Positions 15,301-24,102 of a stretch of 64,000 nt of DNA are shown here, piece by piece. Origin of the DNA: JAVJSF01 sp040219555 (GTDB lineage: Bacteria > Actinomycetota > Thermoleophilia > Miltoncostaeales > Miltoncostaeaceae). Within the stretch, counting starts at the first letter, position 1. Every line of letters begins with the position of its first letter. Both the position numbers and the translations under genes were made by a program. The stretch is taken from NCBI GenBank assembly GCA_040219555.1, contig JAVJSF010000010.1, positions 1 through 64,000 on the forward strand, given 5' to 3'. The notes under the pieces were generated by a model. It was not told the DNA's origin, ran no database searches, and was given only the letters and a program-made list of their open reading frames with translations.

Positions 15301-16362
15301 GTGACACGCATCGACCTCAACCGCCTCGACTCGGATCTCGAGCGCCTGGTCGATCGAGGTCTCGACGCCGAGGGTTTCCGGCGCGAGGCGATGGCGCGCC
15401 TGCTGCGGGCGGTACCGGCCGACGGCCACTGCTGCTCGGTGGTCGATCCGGGCACGCTGGTGATGACCTCCCACGTCACCGAAGGGGTGCCGCGCGCCGA
15501 GGCATGGCGCATCTACCGCAACGAGTACGCGCAGGACGACGTCTCCAAGCACGCCGACCTGGCCACGGGCAACCGGCCGGTGCGGATCCTGCACCGCGAG
15601 ACCGCGGGCGACCCGTCGGCGTCGCCGCGCTATCGCGACGTGATCCGCCCCATGGGCATGGAGCACGAACTGCGCGCGGCCGCCATCGACGCCGGCGCCA
15701 CCTGGGGCTTCATCCATCTGTTCCGCGCGCCGGGCGCGCGCCCGTTCGACGCCGACGAGGAGGCCGTGGTCGCCCGGGCGAGCCGCCGGGTCGCGGCCGG
15801 CATCCGTGCGGCCGGACTGGCCGGCGCCCTCGGCCTGGCCGATGTCGCGGACACCCCGGGGATGATCCTCATCGACCCCCGCGGGCGGGTGCGAATGCTG
15901 AGCGGGCTGGCCGAGTCGTGGCTTGCCGCACTGACCGATTCCGAACTGCCCGCCGGCAGCGTGCCCGACGTGCTGGTGACCCTGGCCGAGTGGGCCGGCG
16001 AGTTGGCCCGCCGCGGCGCGCACGGGGCCGCGGCCCGCGCCCGCGTGCGCGGCGCCGGCGGGCGCTGGTGGACCCTGCACGCGTCGTGTCCCACCTGGAC
16101 GGATGGCGAACGGGGCGAGGTGGTGGTGATCGTTCAGCCGGTGGCCGGAGCGCAGCTGGCGGGCCTCTGGATGCAGGCCCTCGGGTTCACCCCCGGCGAG
16201 CGTCAGGTGCTGGATCTCGTGCTGGCGGGGCGCTCCACCAAGGAGATCGCATCCGGGCTGCACCTGTCTCCGTGGACCGTGCAGGATCGGCTGAAGGGAG
16301 TCTTCGCGCGCGCCGGCGTCCGTTCGCGCCGCGAGCTGGTGGCCCGCCTCACGGGCGCCTGA
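15301..16362 (+). CDS. LuxR-family transcriptional regulator with sensor domain
   Basis: Regulator of 353 residues starting at GTG 15301 (VTRIDLNRLDSD). The N-terminal part (about 20-180) is GAF-like, and a short PAS-like segment follows (PGMILIDPRGRVRML). The C terminus (about 290-350) is a LuxR helix-turn-helix: FTPGERQVLDLVLAGRSTKE, then IASGLHLSPWTVQDRLKGVF. No receiver domain is present, so it probably responds to a bound ligand rather than phosphorylation. It is divergent from the cupin gene, a likely target. Confidence 0.88.
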   Translation: MTRIDLNRLDSDLERLVDRGLDAEGFRREAMARLLRAVPADGHCCSVVDPGTLVMTSHVTEGVPRAEAWRIYRNEYAQDDVSKHADLATGNRPVRILHRETAGDPSASPRYRDVIRPMGMEHELRAAAIDAGATWGFIHLFRAPGARPFDADEEAVVARASRRVAAGIRAAGLAGALGLADVADTPGMILIDPRGRVRMLSGLAESWLAALTDSELPAGSVPDVLVTLAEWAGELARRGAHGAAARARVRGAGGRWWTLHASCPTWTDGERGEVVVIVQPVAGAQLAGLWMQALGFTPGERQVLDLVLAGRSTKEIASGLHLSPWTVQDRLKGVFARAGVRSRRELVARLTGA

Positions 16363-16407
16363 GCCCCGTGCCACCCGCCACCACCTCGTGCCTCCGGCGC
16401 GTCCGTG

Positions 16408-16439
16408 CTCCTGTCCCCCGGCGGCGCGGGGCGCAGGAG
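16408..16439. terminator. Candidate terminator hairpin
   Basis: CTCCTG (16408-16413) and CAGGAG (16434-16439) pair, with an inner CCCC/GGGG stem. The hairpin sits between the converging LuxR-type gene and the coiled-coil gene. No T-run is present. Confidence 0.45.
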
Positions 16440-16440
16440 T

Positions 16441-16926
16441 TCAGCTGCTGGGGTCGCCTCCCGAGCCCGGGGCGCTGCGGCCCGCGTTCCGCTCCTCGAT
16501 GGCCTCGATGCGCTCCATCGCCCGGTCCAGGGCGCCGGCCAGCGCCGCGCTCTCGCCGGTGGCCCGGCGGGCGTGGCCCTCCAGGAGTTCCCTCAGCTCG
16601 ATCAACTCGGTGCGCAAGGCCTCGATGTCGGCCCGCAGCGGGTCCAGGTCCGCCGGCGGGCCGGGCGCGGGCGGACCTGGCGCCGGCTCGCTGGCGCGGC
16701 CCTCGACGGCCTCCACGCGGCGCCCCAGCGCATCGATCGCCTGCACCAGGTCGGCCGTGGCCTCGCGCTGGCGGGCCGCGTGGGGGCGCAGGAGTCGCCC
16801 GACCACGCGTGCGGCTAGCGGCCCCAGCACGGGCACCCGGCCCCACGTGCCCGCGGGCAGCGCCCGGTCCTCGGTGGCCACCGCGCGCGCCCGCTCCAGT
16901 GGCTCCATGCGGTCCCCCTCGCTCAT
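16441..16926 (-). CDS. Coiled-coil protein, copy 2 of a paralogous pair
   Basis: 161-residue paralogue of the 14097-14564 product: RALPAGTWGRVPVLGPLAAR and LRPHAARQREATADLVQAID align with copy 1 almost without gaps. The C-terminal half is a coiled coil (LRADIEALRTELIELRELLE) ending in a Ser/Gly/Pro tail. The ATG at 16926 overlaps the stop of the 2-epimerase gene (ATGA), which makes it the last gene of the seven-gene glycan operon. No catalytic motif is visible. A scaffold or chain-length role in glycan assembly is a guess from context. Confidence 0.78.
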   Translation of the reverse strand: MSEGDRMEPLERARAVATEDRALPAGTWGRVPVLGPLAARVVGRLLRPHAARQREATADLVQAIDALGRRVEAVEGRASEPAPGPPAPGPPADLDPLRADIEALRTELIELRELLEGHARRATGESAALAGALDRAMERIEAIEERNAGRSAPGSGGDPSS

Positions 16927-18023
16927 CGCTCCCACGCACCCGTCCCCGCCGGCGACACGATGGCCCCCAGCGCGGTGGCCGAGGCGTCGCGCACCAGGTA
17001 CTCGGCCGGCGGCGCCCAGGGCGCCCGCCCCAACTGCGTGCGCACGGCGGCGCGCACGGCCTCCGGCTCGACCCCGCACACCAGGTTGCTGCCGCACTCC
17101 ACGGTCTCGGGCCGCTCGGTGGTGTCGCGGATGGTCACCGCAGGCACTCCGAACAGGCAGGCCTCCTCCTGCACGGTGCCACTGTCGGTGATGACCACCC
17201 GCGCGGCGCGCTCGAGCGCCAGGAAGTCCGGGAAGCCGAACGGCGGGCCGGCGATCACCCGGTCGCCGTCTATGGCGAGGCCCGCCTCGCCCAGCCGGGC
17301 GGCGGTGCGCGGGTGGACGCTCAGCACCACGGGCATCCCGAGGTCGCCGGCCACGGCATCCAGCGCGGCGGCGATCCGCGCCAGCCGCTCCGGGTCGTCC
17401 ACGTTCTCCTGCCGGTGCGCCGTGGCGAGCGCATACCCGCCGGCGGCCAGCCCCATGCGGTCTCGCACCACGCTCGCGGCCTCGGCCTGGGCGGTGCGCT
17501 CGATCACCTCCAGGATGGGGTTGCCCATGACCGTGATGCGGCGCGTCGGGACGCCCTCGGCCAGCAGGTGCTCGCGGCTGCGTCCGGTGTAGGGCAGCAG
17601 CAGGTCCGAGGCGTGGTCGATGATGCGCCGGTTCACCTCCTCGGGAACACGGTCGTCGAAACAGCGGTTGCCGGCCTCCAGATGCGCAACGCCCACCCCG
17701 CGGCGCTTGCCCACGATGGCCCCCAGGGCCGAGTCGGTGTCCCCCAGTACCACCAGCCGGTCCGGGCGCTCGCCCACCAGCAGGGCGTCGACCCCCGCCA
17801 GCACCGCGCCCACCCGGGCGCCCAGCGGCGCGCCCACGGGCATGTCCAGCCGGTGGTCGGGCGCCCGCACGCCCAGATCCCGGAACACGTCGCCGGCCAG
17901 CGCCGGGTCGTGGTTCTGCCCGGTCCACACCAAGCGGTGATCGCACGCCTCGTCCAGGCGCCCGATCAGCGCCGACAGGCGGATGATCTCGGGCCGGGTC
18001 CCGAGGACGGTCATCACCCTCAC
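16923..18023 (-). CDS. UDP-N-acetylhexosamine 2-epimerase (WecB/CapG-like)
   Basis: Non-hydrolysing UDP-sugar 2-epimerase of 366 residues. Landmarks are VMTVLGTRPEIIRLSAL at the N terminus, HLEAGNRCFDDRVPEEVNRR near residue 125, and VITDSGTVQEEACLFGVPAV with TERPET near residue 275. The DSGT variant, rather than the DSGG of WecB, resembles CapG/FnlC enzymes that act on 6-deoxy-L-hexosamines. That agrees with the CapE- and RmlD-like genes upstream. The GTG at 18023 overlaps the stop of the preceding gene. Confidence 0.88.
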   Translation of the reverse strand: MRVMTVLGTRPEIIRLSALIGRLDEACDHRLVWTGQNHDPALAGDVFRDLGVRAPDHRLDMPVGAPLGARVGAVLAGVDALLVGERPDRLVVLGDTDSALGAIVGKRRGVGVAHLEAGNRCFDDRVPEEVNRRIIDHASDLLLPYTGRSREHLLAEGVPTRRITVMGNPILEVIERTAQAEAASVVRDRMGLAAGGYALATAHRQENVDDPERLARIAAALDAVAGDLGMPVVLSVHPRTAARLGEAGLAIDGDRVIAGPPFGFPDFLALERAARVVITDSGTVQEEACLFGVPAVTIRDTTERPETVECGSNLVCGVEPEAVRAAVRTQLGRAPWAPPAEYLVRDASATALGAIVSPAGTGAWER

Positions 18024-19084
18024 GCCGTGGTCCCGGGTGGATCCTCCAGCAGGCCGTGCCGGTCCAGCAGGGCCCGCACGGCGTCGGGCTCCATGGGGTC
18101 GTCGCCCGAGCTCAGCTCGCCCGACAGCGCCGGCGGCGCCGCGCCGCACCCGGTGCCGGGCCGCATCTCGGGCAGCAGCGGCGCGATGGCCAGGTGACCG
18201 CCGCGCTCGCCGGTGCGCCCGGCCTCCTCGCCCGAGATCAGGACCTCGTGGACCTTCTCGCCCGGGCGGACGCCGGTGATGATCACGGGCATCCGCCGGC
18301 CGGCCAGAAGCGCGTCGATGACATCGGCGATCCGCGCCGAGGGCAGGCGCGGCACCAGCGTCTCACCCGCCCGGGCGTCGGCGTAGGTGGCCAGGACCAT
18401 GTCCACTGCGTCCTCGATGCCCATGAGGAAACGGGTCATGGCCGAGGAGGTGAGCGTCAGCGGCTCGCCGGCGCGGATCTGGTGGGCGAAGAGGGGGATG
18501 GCCGATCCGCGCGAGGCCATCACGTTGCCGTATCGGGTCAGCACGAATCGGGTGTCCGGGGCCTCCAGGTTGCCGCCCATCAGCACCCGCTCCTGGATGG
18601 CCTTGGTCATGCCCATGACGTTCACGGGCTCGCAGGCCTTGTCGGTGGAGACGCCGACGACGGTGTGCACCGGCAGGCGGTGGTCGGCGATCAGGCGCAC
18701 GAGGTTGTGAGCGCCGTCGACGTTGGTGCGCACCGCCTCGGTGGGGAAGCGCTCGCAGGTGGGCACCTGCTTGAGGGCGGCGGCGTGCATCACCACGTCG
18801 GCGCGGGCCAGCGCCGGCAGAAGCGCGTCGCGGTCGGTCACGCTGCCGATGCGGAAGCGCAGTCGCGTGGCCAGGTCGTGGTACGCCGCCTCTTCGGTGT
18901 CCGCCCCGGCGGTGCCGAGGGCAACACGCAGGTCGTGCTGCTTGGCCTCATCGCGCGAGAACACCGTCACCGAGGCGGGCCGGTGCAACTCGTCGGCGAG
19001 CAGGCGCCGCACCAGCGCCGAGCCCAGCGAGCCGGTGCCCCCGGTCACCAGCACGTTCGCCCCGTCGAGCCCCGGGGCGCTCAT
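18020..19084 (-). CDS. UDP-GlcNAc 4,6-dehydratase/5-epimerase (CapE/FnlA-like)
   Basis: Extended short-chain dehydrogenase of 354 residues. The NAD site is VLVTGGTGSLGSALVRRLL. The catalytic segment STDKACEPVNVMGMTKAIQE has Met in place of the usual Tyr (Ser-Met-Lys), which is a hallmark of the FlaA1/CapE/WbpM group of 4,6-dehydratases. The C-terminal GVRPGEKVHEVLIS is also typical. It should start the path from UDP-GlcNAc to a 6-deoxy-hexosamine, probably UDP-L-FucNAc or a relative. It overlaps both neighbours by 4 bases (ATGA at the start, GTGA at the end). Stereochemistry (5-inverting or retaining) is inferred from the neighbours. Confidence 0.88.
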   Translation of the reverse strand: MSAPGLDGANVLVTGGTGSLGSALVRRLLADELHRPASVTVFSRDEAKQHDLRVALGTAGADTEEAAYHDLATRLRFRIGSVTDRDALLPALARADVVMHAAALKQVPTCERFPTEAVRTNVDGAHNLVRLIADHRLPVHTVVGVSTDKACEPVNVMGMTKAIQERVLMGGNLEAPDTRFVLTRYGNVMASRGSAIPLFAHQIRAGEPLTLTSSAMTRFLMGIEDAVDMVLATYADARAGETLVPRLPSARIADVIDALLAGRRMPVIITGVRPGEKVHEVLISGEEAGRTGERGGHLAIAPLLPEMRPGTGCGAAPPALSGELSSGDDPMEPDAVRALLDRHGLLEDPPGTTA

Positions 19085-19974
19085 GGCCCGCCCTCGCGCA
19101 GCGCTCCGTAGGGGATGGGGTCGGCCGCCAGCTCGGCCACCATCGCCTCCCAGCTGGGCGGCGCCTGGCCGAGGCGCGCGGCCAGACGCGATCCGTCGAG
19201 AGCCCGGTCGATCGACGGCCCCGCGGCCTCCTGGATGGGCAGACCCGGCCGGAAGGCGTCGCGCAGCAACAGGACGAGGTCGTACTTGGTGATGGGGCTC
19301 GCGCCCAGGTGCCACAGCCCCGTGGGCGGGTCGTCCATCGTCGCCAGTCCCACCAGCGTGCGCGCCACCTCGTGCGCGGTGGGGCCGCTGAAGCGGGCGC
19401 CCATGAAGCCCGAGACGGGCTCGGCGGCCCCGAGGAACCATTCGAGCAGCCCGGAGGTGCGCTCCAGTTCACGGCCGATCATCGAGGTGCGCAGGGTCAG
19501 ATGCGGGGCCTGCGTGACTTCGCCCAGCAGCTTGCTGCGCCCGTAGAGGTCCACCGGGTCGGGGGCGTCGTCCTCGGTGTAGCCGGCGGGGCGGTGGCCA
19601 CCACCCGAGAATACGCAGTCGGTGGAGACGTGCAGCAGGCGTGCGCCGGTCCGCTCGCAGGCCAGGGCCAGGTGGTGCGGGGCGAGGGCATTCGCGCGGA
19701 TGGCGGCGACGGCGCCGGCGGCCTCGGGGCGCTGCTTCACCAGGCCGGCGCAGTTCAGGACGACCGCAGGGCGGGTGTCGTCCAGTACGCCCTGCACCGT
19801 CTCCGGGCGATCCAGGTCGACGCCCGTGGCACAACCCTCGGCGCCCAGGACGCGACCGGCCACGCCGGGCCCATCGCCCCGCGTGGTCCAGACCACCTCT
19901 TGGCCGGCGCGCCGGGCCTCGGTCACCACGCGGTGCCCAAGCATCCCGCCTCCGCCGATGATCAGCAGCGTCAC
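19081..19974 (-). CDS. RmlD-like sugar nucleotide reductase
   Basis: Short-chain reductase of 297 residues similar to dTDP-4-dehydrorhamnose reductase. The nucleotide site is LIIGGGGMLGHRVV, the Ser is in LLHVSTDCVFSG, and the catalytic Tyr-Lys pair is in YGRSKLLGE. In a CapE-CapG context it fills the place of CapF/FnlB, which reduces the 4-keto intermediate; unlike CapF it has no C-terminal cupin domain. No rmlA, rmlB or rmlC lies nearby, arguing against plain rhamnose synthesis. The GTG at 19974 overlaps the stop of the glycosyltransferase gene. Confidence 0.85.
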   Translation of the reverse strand: MTLLIIGGGGMLGHRVVTEARRAGQEVVWTTRGDGPGVAGRVLGAEGCATGVDLDRPETVQGVLDDTRPAVVLNCAGLVKQRPEAAGAVAAIRANALAPHHLALACERTGARLLHVSTDCVFSGGGHRPAGYTEDDAPDPVDLYGRSKLLGEVTQAPHLTLRTSMIGRELERTSGLLEWFLGAAEPVSGFMGARFSGPTAHEVARTLVGLATMDDPPTGLWHLGASPITKYDLVLLLRDAFRPGLPIQEAAGPSIDRALDGSRLAARLGQAPPSWEAMVAELAADPIPYGALREGGP

Positions 19975-21044
19975 CCTCGCTCCCCCTCGTCCAGCCGGGC
20001 CTCGAGTTCGGCGATCCGCCCCTGGGCGAGCTCGATGCGGCGCAGCAGGCGCTGCGCGCGGGCCTCGTCGCGCTGCGCGTCGAAGCGCAGCACCTCCAGC
20101 TCGCGGTGACGCTGCTCGGCAAGGGCCCCCAGATGGAGCGCCGCCTCGGCCGGCGTCGGCTCGGGCACGATCGAGTCGGGGTGCGGTTCGGTCAGGCTTG
20201 CGCCGATGCGGTCGACCACCGCGAAGCGTGACGAGGCCGAGCCCAGCGCGCCGGGGTGGAGGATCGCCGCGGTCACGATGTGAGCCGTCGCCAGGGCCTC
20301 GGTGGCCACGGCGCGCACCTCCTCGGGCAGGTCGTCCCGCTCGAGGAAGCGCTCGATCACCGTCACCTGTTCCCGTGCGAACGGCCCGCGCGAGGCGAAG
20401 GTCGTCTGAGAGCCCGCGTGCGCGCGCCAGGTCGCCAGCACCTCCGGCACGTGACGCATGGGGCCGTGCAGGCCGATGCGCATCCAGAAGTCCGAGTCGG
20501 CGGTGTAGCGAAGGCGGGTGTCCCACCCTCCCGCCAGGTCGACGGCGCGACGGCGGAACACGGCGCAGGGACCCGGTATGCAGACGCGCAGGCGCACCGA
20601 CTCGATCAGTGACCACTCTCGCGTGCGGATGATCCGGACGGGCCTGCCGTCGCCGTCGATCTCGTTCCAGTCCGGGTAGGCCACCAGCAGTTCGTCGTCG
20701 TCCTCGAGAACGGCGACCAGCCGGCTGAGGGCGCCGGGGAGGATGGGGTCGTCGTCGCTGATGAGGGTCAGGTACTCGCCGCGGGCCGCCGCCAGCCCGC
20801 TGTTGACGGCCGTCGCCTGGCCGCGGTTGGGCTGTGCGACGACCCTGACCCGGTCGCCGAAGCCCTCCAGTACCGCGGACGTGTCGTCGGTGGATCCGTC
20901 GACCACCACGAGCACCTCCACGGCCGGGTGATCCTGGTCCAGGATGCTCTGGATCGTCTCGGCCAGGTGCTCGGCCCCGTTGTAGGTGGGGATGATCGTG
21001 GTCACCAGGGGGGCGGCCCAGGACGGGCGGGCGGTGGCGTTCAT
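19971..21044 (-). CDS. Family 2 glycosyltransferase with C-terminal coiled coil
   Basis: GT-A fold transferase of 357 residues. It has VTTIIPTYNGAEHLAETIQS, the metal-site region LTLISDDDPILPGAL and RYTADSDFWMRIGLHGP near residue 180, all typical of GT2 enzymes that add sugars to a lipid-linked glycan. The last 80 residues form a coiled coil (HLGALAEQRHRELEVLRFDA onwards), shared in style with the next gene. The ATG at 21044 overlaps the preceding stop. The donor and acceptor sugars cannot be told. Confidence 0.88.
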   Translation of the reverse strand: MNATARPSWAAPLVTTIIPTYNGAEHLAETIQSILDQDHPAVEVLVVVDGSTDDTSAVLEGFGDRVRVVAQPNRGQATAVNSGLAAARGEYLTLISDDDPILPGALSRLVAVLEDDDELLVAYPDWNEIDGDGRPVRIIRTREWSLIESVRLRVCIPGPCAVFRRRAVDLAGGWDTRLRYTADSDFWMRIGLHGPMRHVPEVLATWRAHAGSQTTFASRGPFAREQVTVIERFLERDDLPEEVRAVATEALATAHIVTAAILHPGALGSASSRFAVVDRIGASLTEPHPDSIVPEPTPAEAALHLGALAEQRHRELEVLRFDAQRDEARAQRLLRRIELAQGRIAELEARLDEGERG

Positions 21045-22042
21045 CGGCTCCCGTTCTCCTCGCGCGCGGCGGCCAGCTCGCGCGCCAGTGCGGCCATCTC
21101 CTCCTCGCGCCACAGATCCCGCTCGTCGGCGATGGTCACCAGGTGGTTCAGGCGCGCCACCCTGGCCCGCAGGATCCTCAGCTCGTCCTCGGGGTCGGAT
21201 CCGGTCGGCCCGCTCTCCGCAGGTGGTGCCGGCGGGAGCGCCTCCATGTCCATCCGCGCCCAGCGCCCGCGCTCGGCCACCGCGAACAGGGCATCGTGCA
21301 ACTCGGCCAGCACGGAGGCGGTCTCGACGGGGTCGGCCCGGCCCGCGAGGTCCCCCCACAGCGCCGCCGGTTCACGCGCGATGTCCAGGGGGCCGGCGGG
21401 ATCGAGGAAGGCCACCTCCAGCAGCCGCCGCCGCAGGGCGCCGGCCGTGGCGGCGCCGGCGCCGATCCGGCTCTCCAGCACGGTGCGACCGGCGGCCAGT
21501 TCCGCGCGCGCGCCGGCGTGCTCGGCCGGCGGGGTGCGCAGCACCGCCACGGGCTCGGCGACGGCCGCCAGGCCCACGCGCGCCGCCAGGCCGGCCAGCA
21601 GGACCGCGGCGCCCCCAGGCACGTCGGGTGGCACCGTCTCGGCACCGGCCAGCGCCTGCGGGCGGGCGATCAGGCACGAGAGCCCCACGGGGCAGTCGAG
21701 CACCAGGCGCTCGGCCGAGAGGTCGGCGGGCGGGGCGCCCGGCTCGCCCCAGCGCCCCGGTGCGCGCAGGCGGTACCCGCCCACCGCGGCCGGCGCGCCG
21801 CCTGTGAGGGCGTCGCGCAGCGCGCTCTCGCCGGTCCCGAGCACCATGTCGCCGGCGTGCAGCAGCCGCACGGCGTCGGCGTCGGGGGTGGCCAGCTCCC
21901 AGGGGGAGGGGTGAGCGGCCGGCGCCACGATCACCGCCTCGGGCCCTGCGCCCGAGGCGGTGATCGAATCCCTCGATCGAGCGGCTGCGGCCCCGTCGCC
22001 GCCGATCACCACCCAGCAGACGCGGGTAGTGTGCTCAGCCAC
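21041..22042 (-). CDS. Glycosyltransferase-like protein, probably degenerate
   Basis: 333-residue protein starting at GTG 22042, which overlaps the preceding gene by 8 bases. The N-terminal half has the rhythm of a GT2 enzyme (VCWVVIGGDGAAAARSRDSI, later AVRLLHAGDMVLGTG). The expected DxD metal motif is replaced by HAGD, and no other acidic pair is obvious. The C terminus is a coiled coil (DELRILRARVARLNHLVTIA). It may be an inactive partner of the adjoining transferases or an unusual, divergent enzyme. Function is not assigned. Confidence 0.7.
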   Translation of the reverse strand: MAEHTTRVCWVVIGGDGAAAARSRDSITASGAGPEAVIVAPAAHPSPWELATPDADAVRLLHAGDMVLGTGESALRDALTGGAPAAVGGYRLRAPGRWGEPGAPPADLSAERLVLDCPVGLSCLIARPQALAGAETVPPDVPGGAAVLLAGLAARVGLAAVAEPVAVLRTPPAEHAGARAELAAGRTVLESRIGAGAATAGALRRRLLEVAFLDPAGPLDIAREPAALWGDLAGRADPVETASVLAELHDALFAVAERGRWARMDMEALPPAPPAESGPTGSDPEDELRILRARVARLNHLVTIADERDLWREEEMAALARELAAAREENGSR

Positions 22043-23192
22043 GCGGCCTCGCCGCGGCCAGCACCGACCGGTAGCTCGCGAGCGTGCGGCGGGTGATGGT
22101 CCCCCTGTCGGCCCGGCGCAGGAGGGTGGCCCGGTTGGAGACCGGCGCGCCGTCCACCAGGGCGTCGTCGGTGAGGGCCCGTCGCACCGCGCGAACGATA
22201 CCCATGTGATCCGCGACGTCGACCGCCAGGCCGCCGACCCCGTCGACGAACCACTCGCGCACCGTCGCGGTGTGGGTCTGAACGGGGAAGGCCCCGCAGG
22301 CCATCGCCTCGAGCAGGGTCTGGGAGATGCCGTCGCTTGCCGACACCGCCAGGGAGACACGCGACCGGCCGAAGGCTCGCAGCACCTCGGCGTGGCCGAC
22401 GCCGTCGAGGAGGGTGAAGCGCGCACCGACGCTCTTGGCGAGTTCCGAGAAGCGCTCCGGCACCCCCGGCGAGGCGCTGTGAAGGATCAGTTCCCGGCCC
22501 GTGAGCAGCTCGCCGCACCCGGCCAGCGCGGCGACCGCGCGGCCCGCGCGTCCGGCCCAGCTCTCGCGGCCCTTCACGATGATCCCCTCGCGGCCGGACA
22601 CCGGGCCGGCGACGGCCAGGGCCTCGCACTGATCGTGATCCAGACCCCCCGCGATGGGTTGCACCGGTAGCACGGTGCCCCGGAAGCCCAGGCCCAGGCA
22701 GATGCCCACATCGCGCTCGCTCTCGCACGCCAGCGCGTCCGCGGCCGCGAGCACGCGCCGGATGTCCCGTCTCCCTGCGGCCGTGCGTGCGAACCAATAG
22801 GCGTCGCTTCCCCAGTTGCTCACCACCAGCGGCGGCATCGCCCGGCCCAGTCGCTCGCTCACCGCCGCCGCCAGCACCCCGGAGGCCTGGAACTCGTGGG
22901 CGTGCACAAGGTGCGGCCGTATCTCGCGCACGATCGCGGCCACCCGATCCGCACGCCCGGACCGGTCCGGCGTCACCTCGGCGGGCGGGTGGTGGACGAT
23001 GACGCGGACCGTCTCGTCGGCCGGAGCGGCGACCGCCGGGTCCAGGTGGTGGAGGGTCGCGTCCGTGATCTCGCGCAACCACGGTTCATCGACGGAGGGC
23101 ACGACGTGCACGTCGACCTCGCTGCGGGCCAGCAACCCGAGCGCCCGTGCGATGTGGATGCTGTGCGGGAAGCCGATCACGAGCACGCGCAT
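22035..23192 (-). CDS. Family 4 (GT-B fold) glycosyltransferase
   Basis: 385-residue transferase. The N-terminal domain begins MRVLVIGFPHSIHIARAL and contains HLVHAHEFQASGVLAAAV. The C-terminal nucleotide-sugar domain has RVSLAVSASDGISQTLLEAM followed by ACGAFPVQT, the Glu-containing signature of GT4 retaining enzymes. It is the first gene of the seven-gene operon and starts at ATG 23192, 46 bases from the divergent gene at 23239. It probably adds a sugar to the surface glycan built by this locus. Confidence 0.88.
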   Translation of the reverse strand: MRVLVIGFPHSIHIARALGLLARSEVDVHVVPSVDEPWLREITDATLHHLDPAVAAPADETVRVIVHHPPAEVTPDRSGRADRVAAIVREIRPHLVHAHEFQASGVLAAAVSERLGRAMPPLVVSNWGSDAYWFARTAAGRRDIRRVLAAADALACESERDVGICLGLGFRGTVLPVQPIAGGLDHDQCEALAVAGPVSGREGIIVKGRESWAGRAGRAVAALAGCGELLTGRELILHSASPGVPERFSELAKSVGARFTLLDGVGHAEVLRAFGRSRVSLAVSASDGISQTLLEAMACGAFPVQTHTATVREWFVDGVGGLAVDVADHMGIVRAVRRALTDDALVDGAPVSNRATLLRRADRGTITRRTLASYRSVLAAARPRG

Positions 23193-23238
23193 CCGGGTCA
23201 GTCTAGGCCCCGCGCCGGCGTGCGGTAGCGTGGCGATC

Positions 23239-24102
23239 ATGTCCGGTTCCGCCAGCACCGATGCCCCCGCGCTCCCGGCGGGGAGCGGGGTGGTGGCGGT
23301 CGTCGCCACCGGGGCGGCCGATCTGCCGGCGGCCCGCGTGGCCGCCCGTACCTTCGCGGACCTGCACCCGGGGGCGGGCGCCCTGCTGGTGGTGGCCGAT
23401 CGGGAACTGTCCGGGGAGGACGTCCTGCCGGCGCTCGGCACGCTCGACCTGACCATGGGGCCGGCGGCCCGGGCGGTGCTGCGTTCCGCCGCGGAACCGG
23501 CCGCGTTCGCGGCCCCCTGGGCCGTCGCCGCCGCCCTCGACCGCGGCGCCCGCGCGGCGGTGCTGCTGGGCGCCCGCCAGTGGGTGCTCGGCGGGCTGGG
23601 CGACCTCATCGACGCCGCCGGCACCCACGGCCTCTCGGTGGCCGGGGCGGTCGACCGGCGCCTGACGCCCGCGGAGGCCGCGCGCGCCCTCGCCGCCCCC
23701 CGAATCCACCCGGCGCCGCTCGCCTGCGCCGCCACCCTGGGCGGCCGCGACGCCCTGCGCTGGTGGAAGCACGCGCTCATGGGAGGCGCTCCGCCCGCGG
23801 GCGTGCTGGAACTGCTGCCCGGCGCGGTCGGCGCCGCCGTGGTGCACCGCCCGGGGCTCGTGGTGCGTGCGGCCGCCGCCGCGGAGGCGGAGCTCACCCA
23901 CTCCTGGGCGGGATACTGCTGTGCCGGCCGTGTCATCGGCGTGGCGGACTTCACCGGGGCCGACGGGTACGACGCACCGTCCCACGGTGTCGGTGCCGAC
24001 CTGTTCTGGGAGTACGGGCGCCGGCTGTTCGCCGACGGCCGTGGGCCGCGGGATGGGGCGCCCGGGTTCGGCCCGGCGGAGGGCGCGCTCGCACGCCGAT
24101 AG
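23239..24102 (+). CDS. Glycosyltransferase-like protein of unknown function
   Basis: 287-residue protein. The opening VVAVVATGAADLPAARVAAR plus TFADLHPGAGALLVVADRE resembles the first two strands and helices of nucleotide-sugar transferases found in capsule loci. The middle (AAVLLGARQWVLGGLGDLID) occupies the place of the donor/metal site but has no DxD. The C terminus (LFWEYGRRLFADG) looks intact. It is divergent from the glycan operon by 46 bases and is likely co-regulated with it. Activity is uncertain. A small GACCC/GGGTC hairpin (24196-24208) lies beyond its end, just before metW. Confidence 0.65.
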   Translation: MSGSASTDAPALPAGSGVVAVVATGAADLPAARVAARTFADLHPGAGALLVVADRELSGEDVLPALGTLDLTMGPAARAVLRSAAEPAAFAAPWAVAAALDRGARAAVLLGARQWVLGGLGDLIDAAGTHGLSVAGAVDRRLTPAEAARALAAPRIHPAPLACAATLGGRDALRWWKHALMGGAPPAGVLELLPGAVGAAVVHRPGLVVRAAAAAEAELTHSWAGYCCAGRVIGVADFTGADGYDAPSHGVGADLFWEYGRRLFADGRGPRDGAPGFGPAEGALARR

